This document shows positions 13,021 through 21,338 of a DNA stretch of 64,000 bases, in pieces. The DNA lies in contig BLAL01000045.1 of the NCBI GenBank assembly GCA_015698045.1, forward strand, positions 104,583 to 168,582, read 5' to 3'. The translations under genes were made by a program, and so were the position numbers. Position 1 is the first letter of the stretch; every line of letters begins with the position of its first letter. The stretch is from Rhizophagus clarus. Taxonomy: Eukaryota > Glomeromycota > Glomeromycetes > Glomerales > Glomeraceae. The notes under the pieces were generated by a model. It searched no databases, was not told where the DNA came from, and was given only the letters and a program-made list of their open reading frames with translations.

Positions 13021-13314
13021 GTATTAATACTAGTAAATTTACAATATAATTCAGGCAAAAATTATAAAATGCAATCAATCGTAATGTATACTTTTTTCAG
13101 ATTAAATATTAATTATAATTCAGGTTAAAATAAAATTTAATTGTACAAAACTTTATTATATGTTTCAATTAAAATATACAAAAAAAGAAATCATACTATA
13201 TATAAAATCAATTATAATTGAATACTACGAATGAATTAAATGTATGTACACTATATAATTGAAATAGCATGATAATGAAATTACCTGTTTGCTTATTTTG
13301 TTATATCTGTTTAA

Positions 13315-13617
13315 TTTGATAAAAGAAACATTAGTGAAAATGTTAGTGTGTTAGTAAGAGAAAAGGGAACGTTAATAAAAAAAGTTAGTAGTAGAAATAT
13401 CAGTGAAGAAAGAAAAATAACAGAATATAAAATATTAGTAGGATAATGTTAACGAGTAGCATTAACAGAAATGTTTAGAAGAAACATTAGTAGGAATTTC
13501 AGTAGGAAAAAAGAAATGATAGAAAAATACATTAGTGAAAATGTTAATAGAAGAAAAGAAAGAAACTGAAAAAATGTTAGTAGAAGGAGAATGTTAATAA
13601 AAATGTATGTTAGTAGG
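13315..13617. repeat. Purine-rich GTTAGTAG tract, left half
   Basis: A/G-rich plus strand with many ATTAGTAG, GTTAGTAG and AGAAAAGAAA phrases. It resumes at 15191-15360, so it was one tract before the hAT-like element inserted. Confidence 0.6.
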
Positions 13618-15190
13618 TAAGACTCTGATTGGTTTTGGTAATTACTAAACCGTACTGATCAGTTTCAGTATCGAAGTGGTTTTGGTTTTACAGTTTACCG
13701 AACTGAAACTTTCAGTAAATTTACCGATCAGTTTCAGTAACTGCAGTTTCGGTACCAGTTTTGCGATTTACTGAACCGAATTACCGAATCTAAATAACAT
13801 AATAAATAAAACTGTTTTATATAGTATAATATAATAAAAAAATGTTTTTAATTAGTTATTTTGATAAAACAAACCATTTTGCAGTGGTATTTTATTAACA
13901 AACAAGTTGCGAAATGTTAATTGGATAAAAAAAAATGTTTAGCAGTTTTTTGTCAAATTAATTACAAAACCGTTGCGAAATGTTTTGTTAGTTAATTTTA
14001 ATAAAAAAAAATATTTCTTTTTGTCGCTATAATTAAAAAATATTGCAAGACGTTTTTTATTGGTTATCTGTTAATTTTAATAAAAAAAACATTTCACAAC
14101 ATTTTTTTTTGTTGCTTTAATTAAAAATGTTGCAAAATGTTTTTATCGGTTAATTTAATAAAAAAATAACATTTCACAAATGTTTTTTCATCACTTTAAT
14201 AGAGAATGTTGCAAAACATTTTTTATCGGTTAATTTAATAAAAAAATAACGTTTTGCAACGTTTTTTTGTCACTTTAATAGAAAACGTCGTGAAACATTT
14301 TTTATCAGTTAGTTAATAAAAAAATACCATTTTGCAATGTTTTTTTATTGCTTTAATAGAAAACATTGCGGAATGTTTTTATCTGTTAATTTTAATAAAA
14401 AAAATCATTTTGCAAACGTTTTTTTTATTGCTTTAATAGAAAATGTTGCAAAACGTTTTTATCTGTTAATTTTAATAAAAAAAAGCGGTTTGCAAATATT
14501 TTTTTACCACTTTAATAGAAAATGTTGTGAAATGTTTTTTATTGGTTAATTTAATAAAAAAATAACGTTTTGCAATATTTTTTTTTATCACTTTAATAAA
14601 AAACGTTGCAAAACATTTTTTATCATTAATTTAATAAAAAAACATTTCACAACATTTTTTTATCACTTTAATAGAAAACGTTGCGAAATGTTTTTATCTG
14701 TTAATTTTAATAAAAAAAATCCTTTCGCAAACGTTTTTTTGTTGCTTTAATAGAAAACGTCGTGAAACATTTTTATCTGTTAATTTTAATAAAAAAAAGC
14801 ATTTCGCAAACGTTTTTTTTACCACTTTAATAGAAAATGTTGTGAAACATTTTTATCGTTAATTTAATAAAAAAATAACATTTCGCAACGTTTTTTTTGT
14901 CACTTTAATAGAAAATGTTGCAAAACGTTTTTTATTAGTTAATTTAGTAAAAAAACAATTCGCAACTTTATTTTTTGTAACCTTAATAAAAAACGTTGTA
15001 AAACGTTTTTATCATTAATTTGATAAAAAATAATGATTCGCAACTTAGTTTTCAGTAATTATCGATCAGTTTTGATAATCACAATACCGATACTGGTCAG
15101 TTTCAGTAATCATTAATACTGATACCGATCAATTCAGTTCGGTATCAGTTTTTGCAAAAACTGAACTAAACTGAACTGATCAGAGCTCTA
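13618..15190. mobile_element. 1.57-kb hAT-like non-autonomous element with palindromic array
   Basis: An exact 8-bp duplication TTAGTAGG (13610-13617 and 15191-15198) flanks imperfect inverted ends, TAAGACTCTGATTGGTT against TAGAGCTCTGATCAGTT, of hAT type (TA-N-NG start). The outer 170 bp or so on each side alternate CAGTTTCAGTA and TACTGA-type phrases. The core (13860-15050) is about 14 units of roughly 80 bp, each pairing a GTTTTGCAACG arm with a CGTTGCGAAAC arm separated by TTAATTTAATAAAAAAA spacers. No transposase. Same architecture as 5576-7178, with different ends. Confidence 0.83.
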
Positions 15191-15360
15191 TTAGTAGGAG
15201 AATAATATTCAGTGAAAGGAAAGAAATGATAGAATATGTTAGTAGAAGTGTTAGTAAAAGAAAAGAAACATTAAAAGAACAAATGTTAGTAATCTTGTCA
15301 ATAAAAAATATTCACAATTTGAAAAGAAGAAATATAACGTCAGTAAAATATACCTTTGTT
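15191..15360. repeat. Purine-rich GTTAGTAG tract, right half
   Basis: Continuation of the tract at 13315-13617 beyond the inserted element. It begins with the second copy of the 8-bp target duplication. Confidence 0.55.
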
Positions 15361-15531
15361 TATTTCTGATAAAAAGATATACGTTAATAATAAATATTTT
15401 ATAGGAAACAGAAACCATCGCAAATATCTTTAAAATCCAATTTGTATAAAAAACCTGATAAATAAAATGTTAAAAACGTTTCTTTAAAGTTAAACAAATA
15501 AAAAAAACAACATACCTTTAAAGTCCAGTAT

Positions 15532-16000
15532 GTCGTCGGTACTGGGCTGCGCCCAGCGGAGGCTAAAGCCCCTATACATCCACCCCTCTGTGGTGAAACC
15601 CTACCAGATCCCCTTCCAGTTAGGCTCCAGCGCCTTATGGCGCATCTTTAACAATACCATACCCCCATCTATTCCGATCTGTTCCATACATCTGTTCTAT
15701 ATAAATATACTAAGAACAAAGTAAAAAGAAGAAATAAGGATATGGAACAGATGGAACAGATGGAACAGATAAAATAAAAAAAAAATCAGATCACCTTTCC
15801 CAGAAAAAACTTTTAAAATTCGGGTACCTGATCTGTTCCATTCGTTCCAATCTGTTCCGTCCACAAGAACAGATCCAAACGCCTCACCAAGCCCATATAT
15901 ACCCCCCATACCATCCTCATATTAGTCATCGATATTGGGCTATGCCTAAGAAGTGGCGATATTACAGGACCTATCCATAGAATACTGCATCTGAAAAAAA
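15532..16000 (+). repeat. Left terminal inverted repeat of the 14-kb element
   Basis: Starts GTCGTCGGTACTGGGC and matches the inverse of 29021-29557 over nearly its whole length, with a few small insertions. It is much richer in G+C than the surroundings. It contains many copies of ATCTGTTCC/GGAACAGAT, including three in tandem near 15741-15768, as expected of binding sites for an integrase or terminal protein. Open frames across it are by-products of this composition. Confidence 0.9.
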
Positions 16001-16016
16001 AAACAGCTAATATCGA

Positions 16017-16283
16017 TCACCCACCTAAATGTTCAACTATCTCTTTTAATGGTTTTTTAAACCCAAACTCTTTAGCACGCTTTGCATAATCTAGTTTTAA
16101 TCCAAGAATAAATGCTACTTTAATATTTATATGATCCAAATCCTCATTTTGGGCTATAGCATACAATTTTATTGACTCAAAATATTCACTTATAGAGCTA
16201 TCACCTTGTGTAGGAGCTGGTATCTCTTATTCTTCGTCACTTTCTAATCTCGAAGTACTTGGAGGGGTTGTAGTTCTTTCCAT
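16017..16283 (-). pseudogene. Gag C-lobe-like fragment with in-frame stop
   Basis: From an ATG at 16283 an 88-codon frame runs leftward to a TGA at 16017-16019, with a single in-frame TAA at 16227-16229. The second part reads as a compact helical segment ending in a hydrophobic-GL motif (FILGLKLD), an alanine/lysine helix and a leucine-rich end. That is the same order as the C-lobe of the intact Gag at 19215-20666 (FLRGLNND, then helices). I infer a second, decayed or partial Gag-type capsid gene just inside the left terminal repeat. It could also be a short unrelated gene whose TAA is bypassed. Confidence 0.45.
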
Positions 16284-16322
16284 TGTTATATTTATCACTA
16301 ATAAATCGTGTCATATTTTTAA

Positions 16323-16637
16323 TTAACTCTCTTTTGTTGCCTCCCTTAAATACCTCTTAATATAAGCCTGAACTTTGTCATCGGCATCCAAAATCTTAAG
16401 ACCAAGTTTCTTAGCCTTCTTGTTTGTAGCCGTCTTCTTTCTCTTTTTTTTAGCATCCAGAACCTCTCCTTTGCTATGTAATTTAACCTCCCAATTCTCA
16501 CCAGTAAAGGTATTCTTGTGCGTCCCACAGATAATACAATCACCATGAATTTGATATCGACCTTTATCAGTCATATCCTGAACTTCTGAAGAGGTTTTTG
16601 TCTTCTTTCTACACTTTGTACAATATATCTCTGTCAT
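16323..16637 (-). CDS. Zinc-ribbon protein (DUF5679-like)
   Basis: 104-residue protein from the ATG at 16637; an upstream in-frame GTG at 16643 is less likely to be used. It opens with YCTKCRKKT and then HGDCIICGTHK, so two CxxC pairs about 30 residues apart could bind one zinc. Short proteins with YCxKCRxK and GxCxxCG belong to the DUF5679 type found in large DNA viruses and related elements. The C-terminal half is strongly lysine-rich (KKKRKKTATNKKAKK), suiting DNA binding or virion-core packing. It is divergent from the integrase gene, with the two starts 46 bp apart, so they probably share a promoter region. The exact role is unknown. Confidence 0.65.
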   Translation of the reverse strand: MTEIYCTKCRKKTKTSSEVQDMTDKGRYQIHGDCIICGTHKNTFTGENWEVKLHSKGEVLDAKKKRKKTATNKKAKKLGLKILDADDKVQAYIKRYLREATKES

Positions 16638-16683
16638 ATCCACAAATTTGAATTCTAGAAGTAAAACTTTAATTTTGAGCGAT

Positions 16684-17781
16684 ATGACCCCTTTAGAGAG
16701 GTATTACAAATTTTATAACCTATCAGGGGTACCAGCACGTCTTTTTAAAGACCAAGAGCATTATAACATCTATCGAAGACCTCCTAAAGAAAAAAGATCT
16801 GAACGTCCAAAAGTAATTGTCTGGAAAGAAAATGCTACTCAGCAGTCTGATTTAGGAGAAATGCCTACAGACCCTAAGGGATACCATTATTTTCTCGTAG
16901 TAGTAGAAATATCAAGAAGACGAGTAGATGCTGAGCCTATCAAAAATAAGATGACTAATAGTGTAATAAATGCTTTTATTAAAATACATGGACATGGTCG
17001 TATCCAACCTCCTACTTATAGACTAGAAACAGACTCTGGTTCAGAATTTACTAACTCACAAATACGTGATTTTTTTCTTAATAGCATTGGAGTTATGATG
17101 AGATTTGGCGAACCTGGACGTCACAAACAGCAATCATTTGCAGAACGAGCAATTCAGGCTATACAAGAACCACTTCTTAAAAGGATGACAGCACAGGAAT
17201 TAAAAACTGGTGAAACATCAGTAGAATGGTCTGAAGATTTTCATGATATAGTAAGATTAGTAGATGAAAAGTGGCAAAGAAATCCACCTAAAATCCCAGA
17301 AGGTCCACCTAAAATCGATAAAAATACAGAATTACTATTAGAGGGGACACAAGTTCGAACCAAACTTCTTGAACCTATATTAGTACTTGAAAAAAAATTA
17401 CATGGTAAGTTCAGAACAGGGGATATCAGATGGAACCCAAAAGTTCGTATAATTAAGAAGCTTATCCTTTCTCCTGAACAACCGCCTACATATTTACTTG
17501 ATGGACCACATGGCAGGTTAGGAGTATCTAGATGTGCATATACTAAAAAAGAACTACAGGTTATTCCAGCTAACGAAAAACCCCCACCTGATTCGGTCAT
17601 AAGAGGACGGCCAGAAAGATATGTACCTGAAAGGATTATTAAGCATCGTACTAGAAAGGGTCAACTCCAATACTTAGTCAAATGGGAGCGCTATCCAGAA
17701 GATGAATCTACATGGGAGCCAGCTGATAGATTACAAGAAGACATCCCCAATCTAGTACGTATCTATAATGATACAAAATAG
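16684..17781 (+). CDS. INT: Retroviral-type integrase with C-terminal chromodomain
   Basis: 365 residues from the first ATG at 16684. It inserts the element's DNA into the chromosome by strand transfer. The core shows the acidic triad: D56 (QSDLGEM), D117 (LETDSGSEF) and E154 (SFAERAIQ), with 36 residues between the second and third, close to the retroviral DD35E spacing. No N-terminal HHCC zinc finger is visible. Residues about 230-305 form an SH3-like segment with the YLLDGPHG and CAYTKKEL phrases typical of Polinton integrases. Residues about 313-365 are a chromodomain (RIIKHRTRKG, YLVKWERYP, STWEPADRL), a histone-reading module shared with chromoviral Ty3 integrases. The frame is intact. 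The 5-bp target duplication fits this integrase class. Confidence 0.92.
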   Translation: MTPLERYYKFYNLSGVPARLFKDQEHYNIYRRPPKEKRSERPKVIVWKENATQQSDLGEMPTDPKGYHYFLVVVEISRRRVDAEPIKNKMTNSVINAFIKIHGHGRIQPPTYRLETDSGSEFTNSQIRDFFLNSIGVMMRFGEPGRHKQQSFAERAIQAIQEPLLKRMTAQELKTGETSVEWSEDFHDIVRLVDEKWQRNPPKIPEGPPKIDKNTELLLEGTQVRTKLLEPILVLEKKLHGKFRTGDIRWNPKVRIIKKLILSPEQPPTYLLDGPHGRLGVSRCAYTKKELQVIPANEKPPPDSVIRGRPERYVPERIIKHRTRKGQLQYLVKWERYPEDESTWEPADRLQEDIPNLVRIYNDTK

Positions 17782-17813
17782 ATTATATTTTTTTTTTAAA
17801 ATACCCCCAAAAA

Positions 17814-17847
17814 ATTATAATTAAACATAGTCGATATATAGGTATCC
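17814..17847 (+). promoter_or_regulatory. Candidate element promoter motif upstream of the 128-aa gene
   Basis: AATTAAACATAG followed by TATATAGGTATCC, 38-71 bp before the ATG at 17885. Nearly the same string precedes the helicase gene (28990-29020, minus strand), and a looser version precedes the 194-residue gene (23832-23862, minus strand). Conservation upstream of unrelated coding frames suggests an element-specific promoter. Confidence 0.5.
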
Positions 17848-17884
17848 AAAAAAAAATAAATTGATATCCATTATATACTAAAAG

Positions 17885-18271
17885 ATGTACACGAACATTG
17901 CTAAATTCTTAGATGCAACCCCAGAATGGGTAGAAAACTGGCTAAATGCTCCAATCAAGGAAACTGGCCACACTGTAAATGCTTCAATCGAGAGAACAGA
18001 TATATTTCAGATCCATGAAATTGCTCGTGTCATCATGTATCAACTTAACCAGCTTGCCGAAGAAGACTACTGGAAAGCTATAGAAGATTATAAGAATAGT
18101 GATGAAGAATTAGAACATGCTTTTAAAAAATATGTAGGTACGAATAAAGCTCTTAAAGATTCTCTATATAAAAAATTTATGGATTTGGCCGATAAAAAAA
18201 GAGAAGTCTTTGCGTATCAGGTAGAGATAGAAAAAATTATATTACAAGGTGGATTTGCATATAAAATATAG
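17885..18271 (+). CDS. Hypothetical helical protein (128 aa)
   Basis: Intact frame of 128 residues starting with MYTNIAKFLDATPEW. Composition suggests an all-helical, acidic and lysine-rich soluble protein with no transmembrane segment or cysteine motif. It follows the integrase gene on the same strand and has its own candidate promoter motif 38-71 bp upstream. I do not recognise the family. Its conserved-looking frame inside a compact element argues that it is a real gene. Confidence 0.6.
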   Translation: MYTNIAKFLDATPEWVENWLNAPIKETGHTVNASIERTDIFQIHEIARVIMYQLNQLAEEDYWKAIEDYKNSDEELEHAFKKYVGTNKALKDSLYKKFMDLADKKREVFAYQVEIEKIILQGGFAYKI

Positions 18272-18300
18272 AAAAGGATCATATATTTTATAATATCAGA

Positions 18301-18483
18301 ATGTTAGCTGATGGGTTGGATCCTTATGAAATCCTAACATTTGGTGATCCAGAAGATCCAGTTTGGTATTCAGATTACTGGGAAAATGAAGATTCAGACG
18401 ATCCTGCAAACTGGCAAGAGTATTCAGAGGATCCAAGTGATTCTGATGAACCAAATGAATCTTATCTAGAATATGTTGAATAA
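18301..18483 (+). CDS. Small acidic protein (60 aa)
   Basis: 60 residues, almost half Asp, Glu, Ser or Pro, with repeated (D/E)DP phrases (GDPEDP, SDDPANW, SEDPSD). It starts 29 bp after the previous gene on the same strand. Not recognised. Acidic low-complexity peptides of this sort can be capsid- or DNA-mimic accessory proteins, but nothing here shows that. It may instead be the 3' part of the preceding unit. Confidence 0.4.
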   Translation: MLADGLDPYEILTFGDPEDPVWYSDYWENEDSDDPANWQEYSEDPSDSDEPNESYLEYVE

Positions 18484-18510
18484 ATCGATTGGAATTTTAT
18501 ATATATTTTT

Positions 18511-18954
18511 TTATGTTCGATTTGCATCTGGAATTATAGGAATAAAATAGTCTTTATCATTGCAGGTAAGGGCAATATGACTTCGAGATTCATGAACATC
18601 ATAATTATACCTTTTAAGGCACGCTCGGCTTAAACCGATTTCTCTATGCTTATACCCTTTTAGGACTACAAGATCTTCTTTAATGATACAACTACCACTC
18701 TGTGGTGGTAAAAGGTTTATCGATACATTTTTTACTATACCAAGTGTCTCACCATCCCCTGATGCACCAGTAATACTATGCTTTATAGATTTATCAACTT
18801 TTAGTTTTAGTTCGTGACATGCTTCTTCTTGGATAAAGGAAACATTAGCACAGGAATCCGCTAGATACTGAATATCCACCCCATTTACATTTCCATTTAT
18901 AGCTAAAAGATCTTTAGTATTTTCCAATCGAGCGACATCAATATCCATAGCCAT
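18511..18954 (-). CDS. PRO: Retropepsin-like aspartic protease
   Basis: Counting from the ATG at 18954, about 147 residues; the frame is open further upstream as far as a TAA at 18985-18987. The segment NGVDIQYLADSCANVSFI resembles the retropepsin active-site loop (hydrophobic-hydrophobic-D-S/T-G/A): here the Asp is followed by S-C-A, so the usual third-position Gly is replaced by Cys. Further on, HSITGASGDGETLGI and REIGLSRACLKRYNYDV occupy the positions of the flap and of the second conserved hydrophobic/Gly motif. Retropepsins work as dimers and cleave Gag precursors. Gag lies immediately upstream in the transcript direction and is joinable to this frame by a -1 shift. The domain call is good; activity is uncertain because of the variant loop. 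Confidence 0.7.
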   Translation of the reverse strand: MAMDIDVARLENTKDLLAINGNVNGVDIQYLADSCANVSFIQEEACHELKLKVDKSIKHSITGASGDGETLGIVKNVSINLLPPQSGSCIIKEDLVVLKGYKHREIGLSRACLKRYNYDVHESRSHIALTCNDKDYFIPIIPDANRT

Positions 18955-19217
18955 TGGACCCAAATACTCTTCCTGTACTGCTGGTTATTCTTGAGGGGCG
19001 CTATCATAATTTTCTAATATTTTATAGACGATTTCCTGAATAATCTTTCTGATATCAGCAAGTTTTAGAAGATTTAAGAGCTCCGTTTTAGTAAAGTTTG
19101 TTTGTGGCTTAATAGCAGGAAGTTTTACTATCTTAGTCGAATTAGATGCTGATTTAAATGTCGATTTAGATGCTGATGGTGATTTAGTTGCTGGTAGTTT
19201 ACCTTTATTTGAAACTA
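18955..19217 (-). other. Gag-protease linker frame, broken by one TAA
   Basis: In the protease frame, translation entering from Gag by a -1 shift would read a Lys/Ser/Pro/Thr-rich linker with repeated SKSTFKSAS-like phrases, then a helical stretch. It would meet a TAA at 18985-18987, about ten codons before the first ATG of the protease domain. Apart from that stop the frame is open throughout, which supports an original Gag-Pro fusion. Confidence 0.6.
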
Positions 19218-20666
19218 TCTTTTTTTTTGGACGAGCATAATTTCTCCATTCTCACCTTGAACTAATTCTATAGGTACACCTTGAATAGCATTGGAAGTAT
19301 CCATAGGATCATCATGATCATCCAAAGAAAGTTCACGCATTGCCCTATTTAACTCTGCATCTTCACGTCTTTCTTTAGCTTTTGCGATTCTTTTAGCAAT
19401 CTTACCAGCTAATCTTTGTGCTAATGTATTTCTAGGAGCAGGTCCACCTGGTACAGCATCAAACAACTGTTGTAAATGCTTATTATCAACCTCATCTTCA
19501 TCAGGCGGATTAAAAGCTTCATCAGGAATATCATCCCAATCATCCTGATATTGAGGCTTAAGTTTAGGCTTAGGTCTATAAACTGGCTTTATATCTCGAG
19601 CCTTAAGACTCTCCTGTAATTGGCGAATCTGGGATTGAAAACCTTCAACCTGTTGTTGCAATAATCGACTCATTTCTCCTTGGGTAACTGCATGATTTTG
19701 TACGGGTTTAAAAATCACTGGCTCCTGACTAACTGGTGGTAATTGCTCTGGAATAATTTGTCTATCCCTCTGATACTGTATATTTTCTCGTCTTTCTTTA
19801 CCAATACATAATTCAGCCTTTCTTTTCTCAACTCGTTCAAGAAGACCTACTAATTCCTCTATATCTCGTTCAGCACCAATCCTTTCAGCCTCAATAGCAC
19901 AATCATTATTCAGACCTCTTAGAAACTGATTAACTAAAACATCATTACCATAGCCTAATAACTCAGCACTTCGTCTAACTTTATCATAGAAATCTCGAAC
20001 AGGCATGTTTTCTTGAAAAAGATTGCCAAATCTTAACTGGCGTCTGGCATTCTGTTGTGTAGGAAATTCATTACGCATTTTAATTAGAACATGACAGGGA
20101 CGGGCTGGAATTACATACGGATGAGCGACACCTGCTCCACCAGCAATTACAACACCAGCTCCAGCTGCACCACCAAAAACATTGTGGTTAAGAGGGTCAT
20201 TAGTAAACTCCATACCAGCCCGATTTAGCCAAATATCTCTATTCCCTTCTATGGCATAATCAGGCCAGACATTAGTAACTAAAACATTAGCACCTGCACC
20301 ACCAGGTGCCATAATATCTCTTGCACCAGAAGGGTTAACCCATGTATTTACTGGACAATTAGCAGCATTATTACCAGCCAAAGCCTTAAATGCCCCCTCA
20401 TCACCATATGCAAGACGAAGAAGAATATTTCTAAGTCTAACTCTCTTTCCTAAAATATTACTATCATACCATCTGGCGGCCGGACCAGTTAAGCAAGCAC
20501 GAAGTATACCTATAGCTTTCTCCCAACCTGCTGGAGGACCACCTGCAACATCCGATGGATCAATTCCAATACTATGAATATAGCCCTTATATAACTCAAA
20601 AAATCTCTCAAGATCATCGTCATCATTTCCAGCAAAAACTGGCATTCCTATCGCAACGGTAGCCAT
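19215..20666 (-). CDS. GAG: Ty3/retroviral-type Gag capsid protein
   Basis: 483 residues; the ATG at 20666 sits in a good context (A at -3, G at +4). Residues 11-70 match the N-lobe of retrotransposon Gag (FAGNDDDDLERFFELYKGYI, then GWEKAIGILRACLTGPAARW). Residues 190-255 match the C-lobe (FGNLFQENMPVRDFYDKV, VNQFLRGL). Between them, about 86-190 is an unusual Gly/Ala/Asn-rich insertion. The C-terminal third has a coiled-coil/Gln-rich segment, a proline-rich acidic stretch and a basic helix (AKRIAKAKERRED). No CCHC zinc knuckle is seen. It overlaps the preceding coiled-coil gene by 19 bp and is followed by the -1 shift site and the protease. A capsid role in this element is inferred. Confidence 0.85.
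   Translation of the reverse strand: MATVAIGMPVFAGNDDDDLERFFELYKGYIHSIGIDPSDVAGGPPAGWEKAIGILRACLTGPAARWYDSNILGKRVRLRNILLRLAYGDEGAFKALAGNNAANCPVNTWVNPSGARDIMAPGGAGANVLVTNVWPDYAIEGNRDIWLNRAGMEFTNDPLNHNVFGGAAGAGVVIAGGAGVAHPYVIPARPCHVLIKMRNEFPTQQNARRQLRFGNLFQENMPVRDFYDKVRRSAELLGYGNDVLVNQFLRGLNNDCAIEAERIGAERDIEELVGLLERVEKRKAELCIGKERRENIQYQRDRQIIPEQLPPVSQEPVIFKPVQNHAVTQGEMSRLLQQQVEGFQSQIRQLQESLKARDIKPVYRPKPKLKPQYQDDWDDIPDEAFNPPDEDEVDNKHLQQLFDAVPGGPAPRNTLAQRLAGKIAKRIAKAKERREDAELNRAMRELSLDDHDDPMDTSNAIQGVPIELVQGENGEIMLVQKKR
19218..19228 (-). promoter_or_regulatory. Candidate -1 frameshift site (A9 run) between Gag and protease
   Basis: The end of the Gag gene reads C-AAA-AAA-AAA-GA-TAG on the minus strand: nine A residues, one mixed codon, then the Gag stop. 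A slip of one base backward on this run changes frame exactly into the protease frame (Gag codons begin at positions 2 mod 3, protease codons at 0 mod 3). Retroviruses and Ty3 relatives join gag to pro in this way. Homopolymer slippage by polymerase is an alternative. Confidence 0.6.
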
Positions 20667-21298
20667 ATTACTGGGGGATTATTTGGAGGAGGATTGTTGA
20701 CTATGGGATTTGCTTGTCTAATTCGAAACCACTGCGCTTGAATTCTAAGAGCAGCCAATTGTGCTTGCATTCTATCACGAATTCGTCCCAAGTTTCTAGA
20801 TGTAAGTCGTTCTATTGCAAGTTGGTGTGTTAATCTATTATTTCTTTGTTGCAAAGTATCCCTAATTCTTCTTTGCCGTACTTGCTGATCTTGTAATTGA
20901 TTAGCTTGATTACGATTTGCATTTACCAGATGATTTCTCTCATTTTGCAATCCGTTTCTCTCATTTTGACATGCAATAAGACGTTGTCTAATACCATGAA
21001 TCTCACGTTCTCTAGTATTGGTCACTTCTTGCAAAAACCTTAATAAACCAGTTGAAGTATCAAGCTCTTCCCTAGTTTGTCTTGCTCTTTCTTCAACCTG
21101 TATACCATGAGCTATAATCAATCCAATAATGTGCTTAATCTCATGATTAATATTTATAAGATTTGGTGTAACAGTCATTCGACCATTTACCAGCAGGGCA
21201 TCTGCGTCATTCTTAAGTGCATTAATTAGCTGATTAATATCCATTGCTACTAAATGTGCTGGAGGAACGCCTGTAGGATCAGTGGGAACATATGCCAT
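20648..21298 (-). CDS. Coiled-coil protein preceding Gag (216 aa)
   Basis: The ATG at 21298 (MAYVPTDPTG) is the likely start; the frame also extends to a GTG at 21316. Residues about 60-190 are a long, Arg/Gln/Asn-rich heptad-like helix with repeated QNERN phrases, expected to form a coiled coil. The end is proline/asparagine-rich (NNPPPNNPP). It is transcribed with Gag and overlaps its start by 19 bp, suggesting coupled or leaky translation. It starts 40 bp from the divergent ATPase gene. It might be a scaffold or minor structural protein, by position only; I do not recognise a family. Confidence 0.65.
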   Translation of the reverse strand: MAYVPTDPTGVPPAHLVAMDINQLINALKNDADALLVNGRMTVTPNLININHEIKHIIGLIIAHGIQVEERARQTREELDTSTGLLRFLQEVTNTREREIHGIRQRLIACQNERNGLQNERNHLVNANRNQANQLQDQQVRQRRIRDTLQQRNNRLTHQLAIERLTSRNLGRIRDRMQAQLAALRIQAQWFRIRQANPIVNNPPPNNPPVIWLPLR

Positions 21299-21338
21299 TT
21301 TGAATATACTATACACTATATACTACTAATTGCTTAAA

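Noticed and set aside
15530..15909. Short open frames on both strands in the left terminal repeat (and their mirror images at 29201-29731)
   Set aside because: They arise from the repeat composition and appear in both copies with different frame breaks; no start context or conserved motif.
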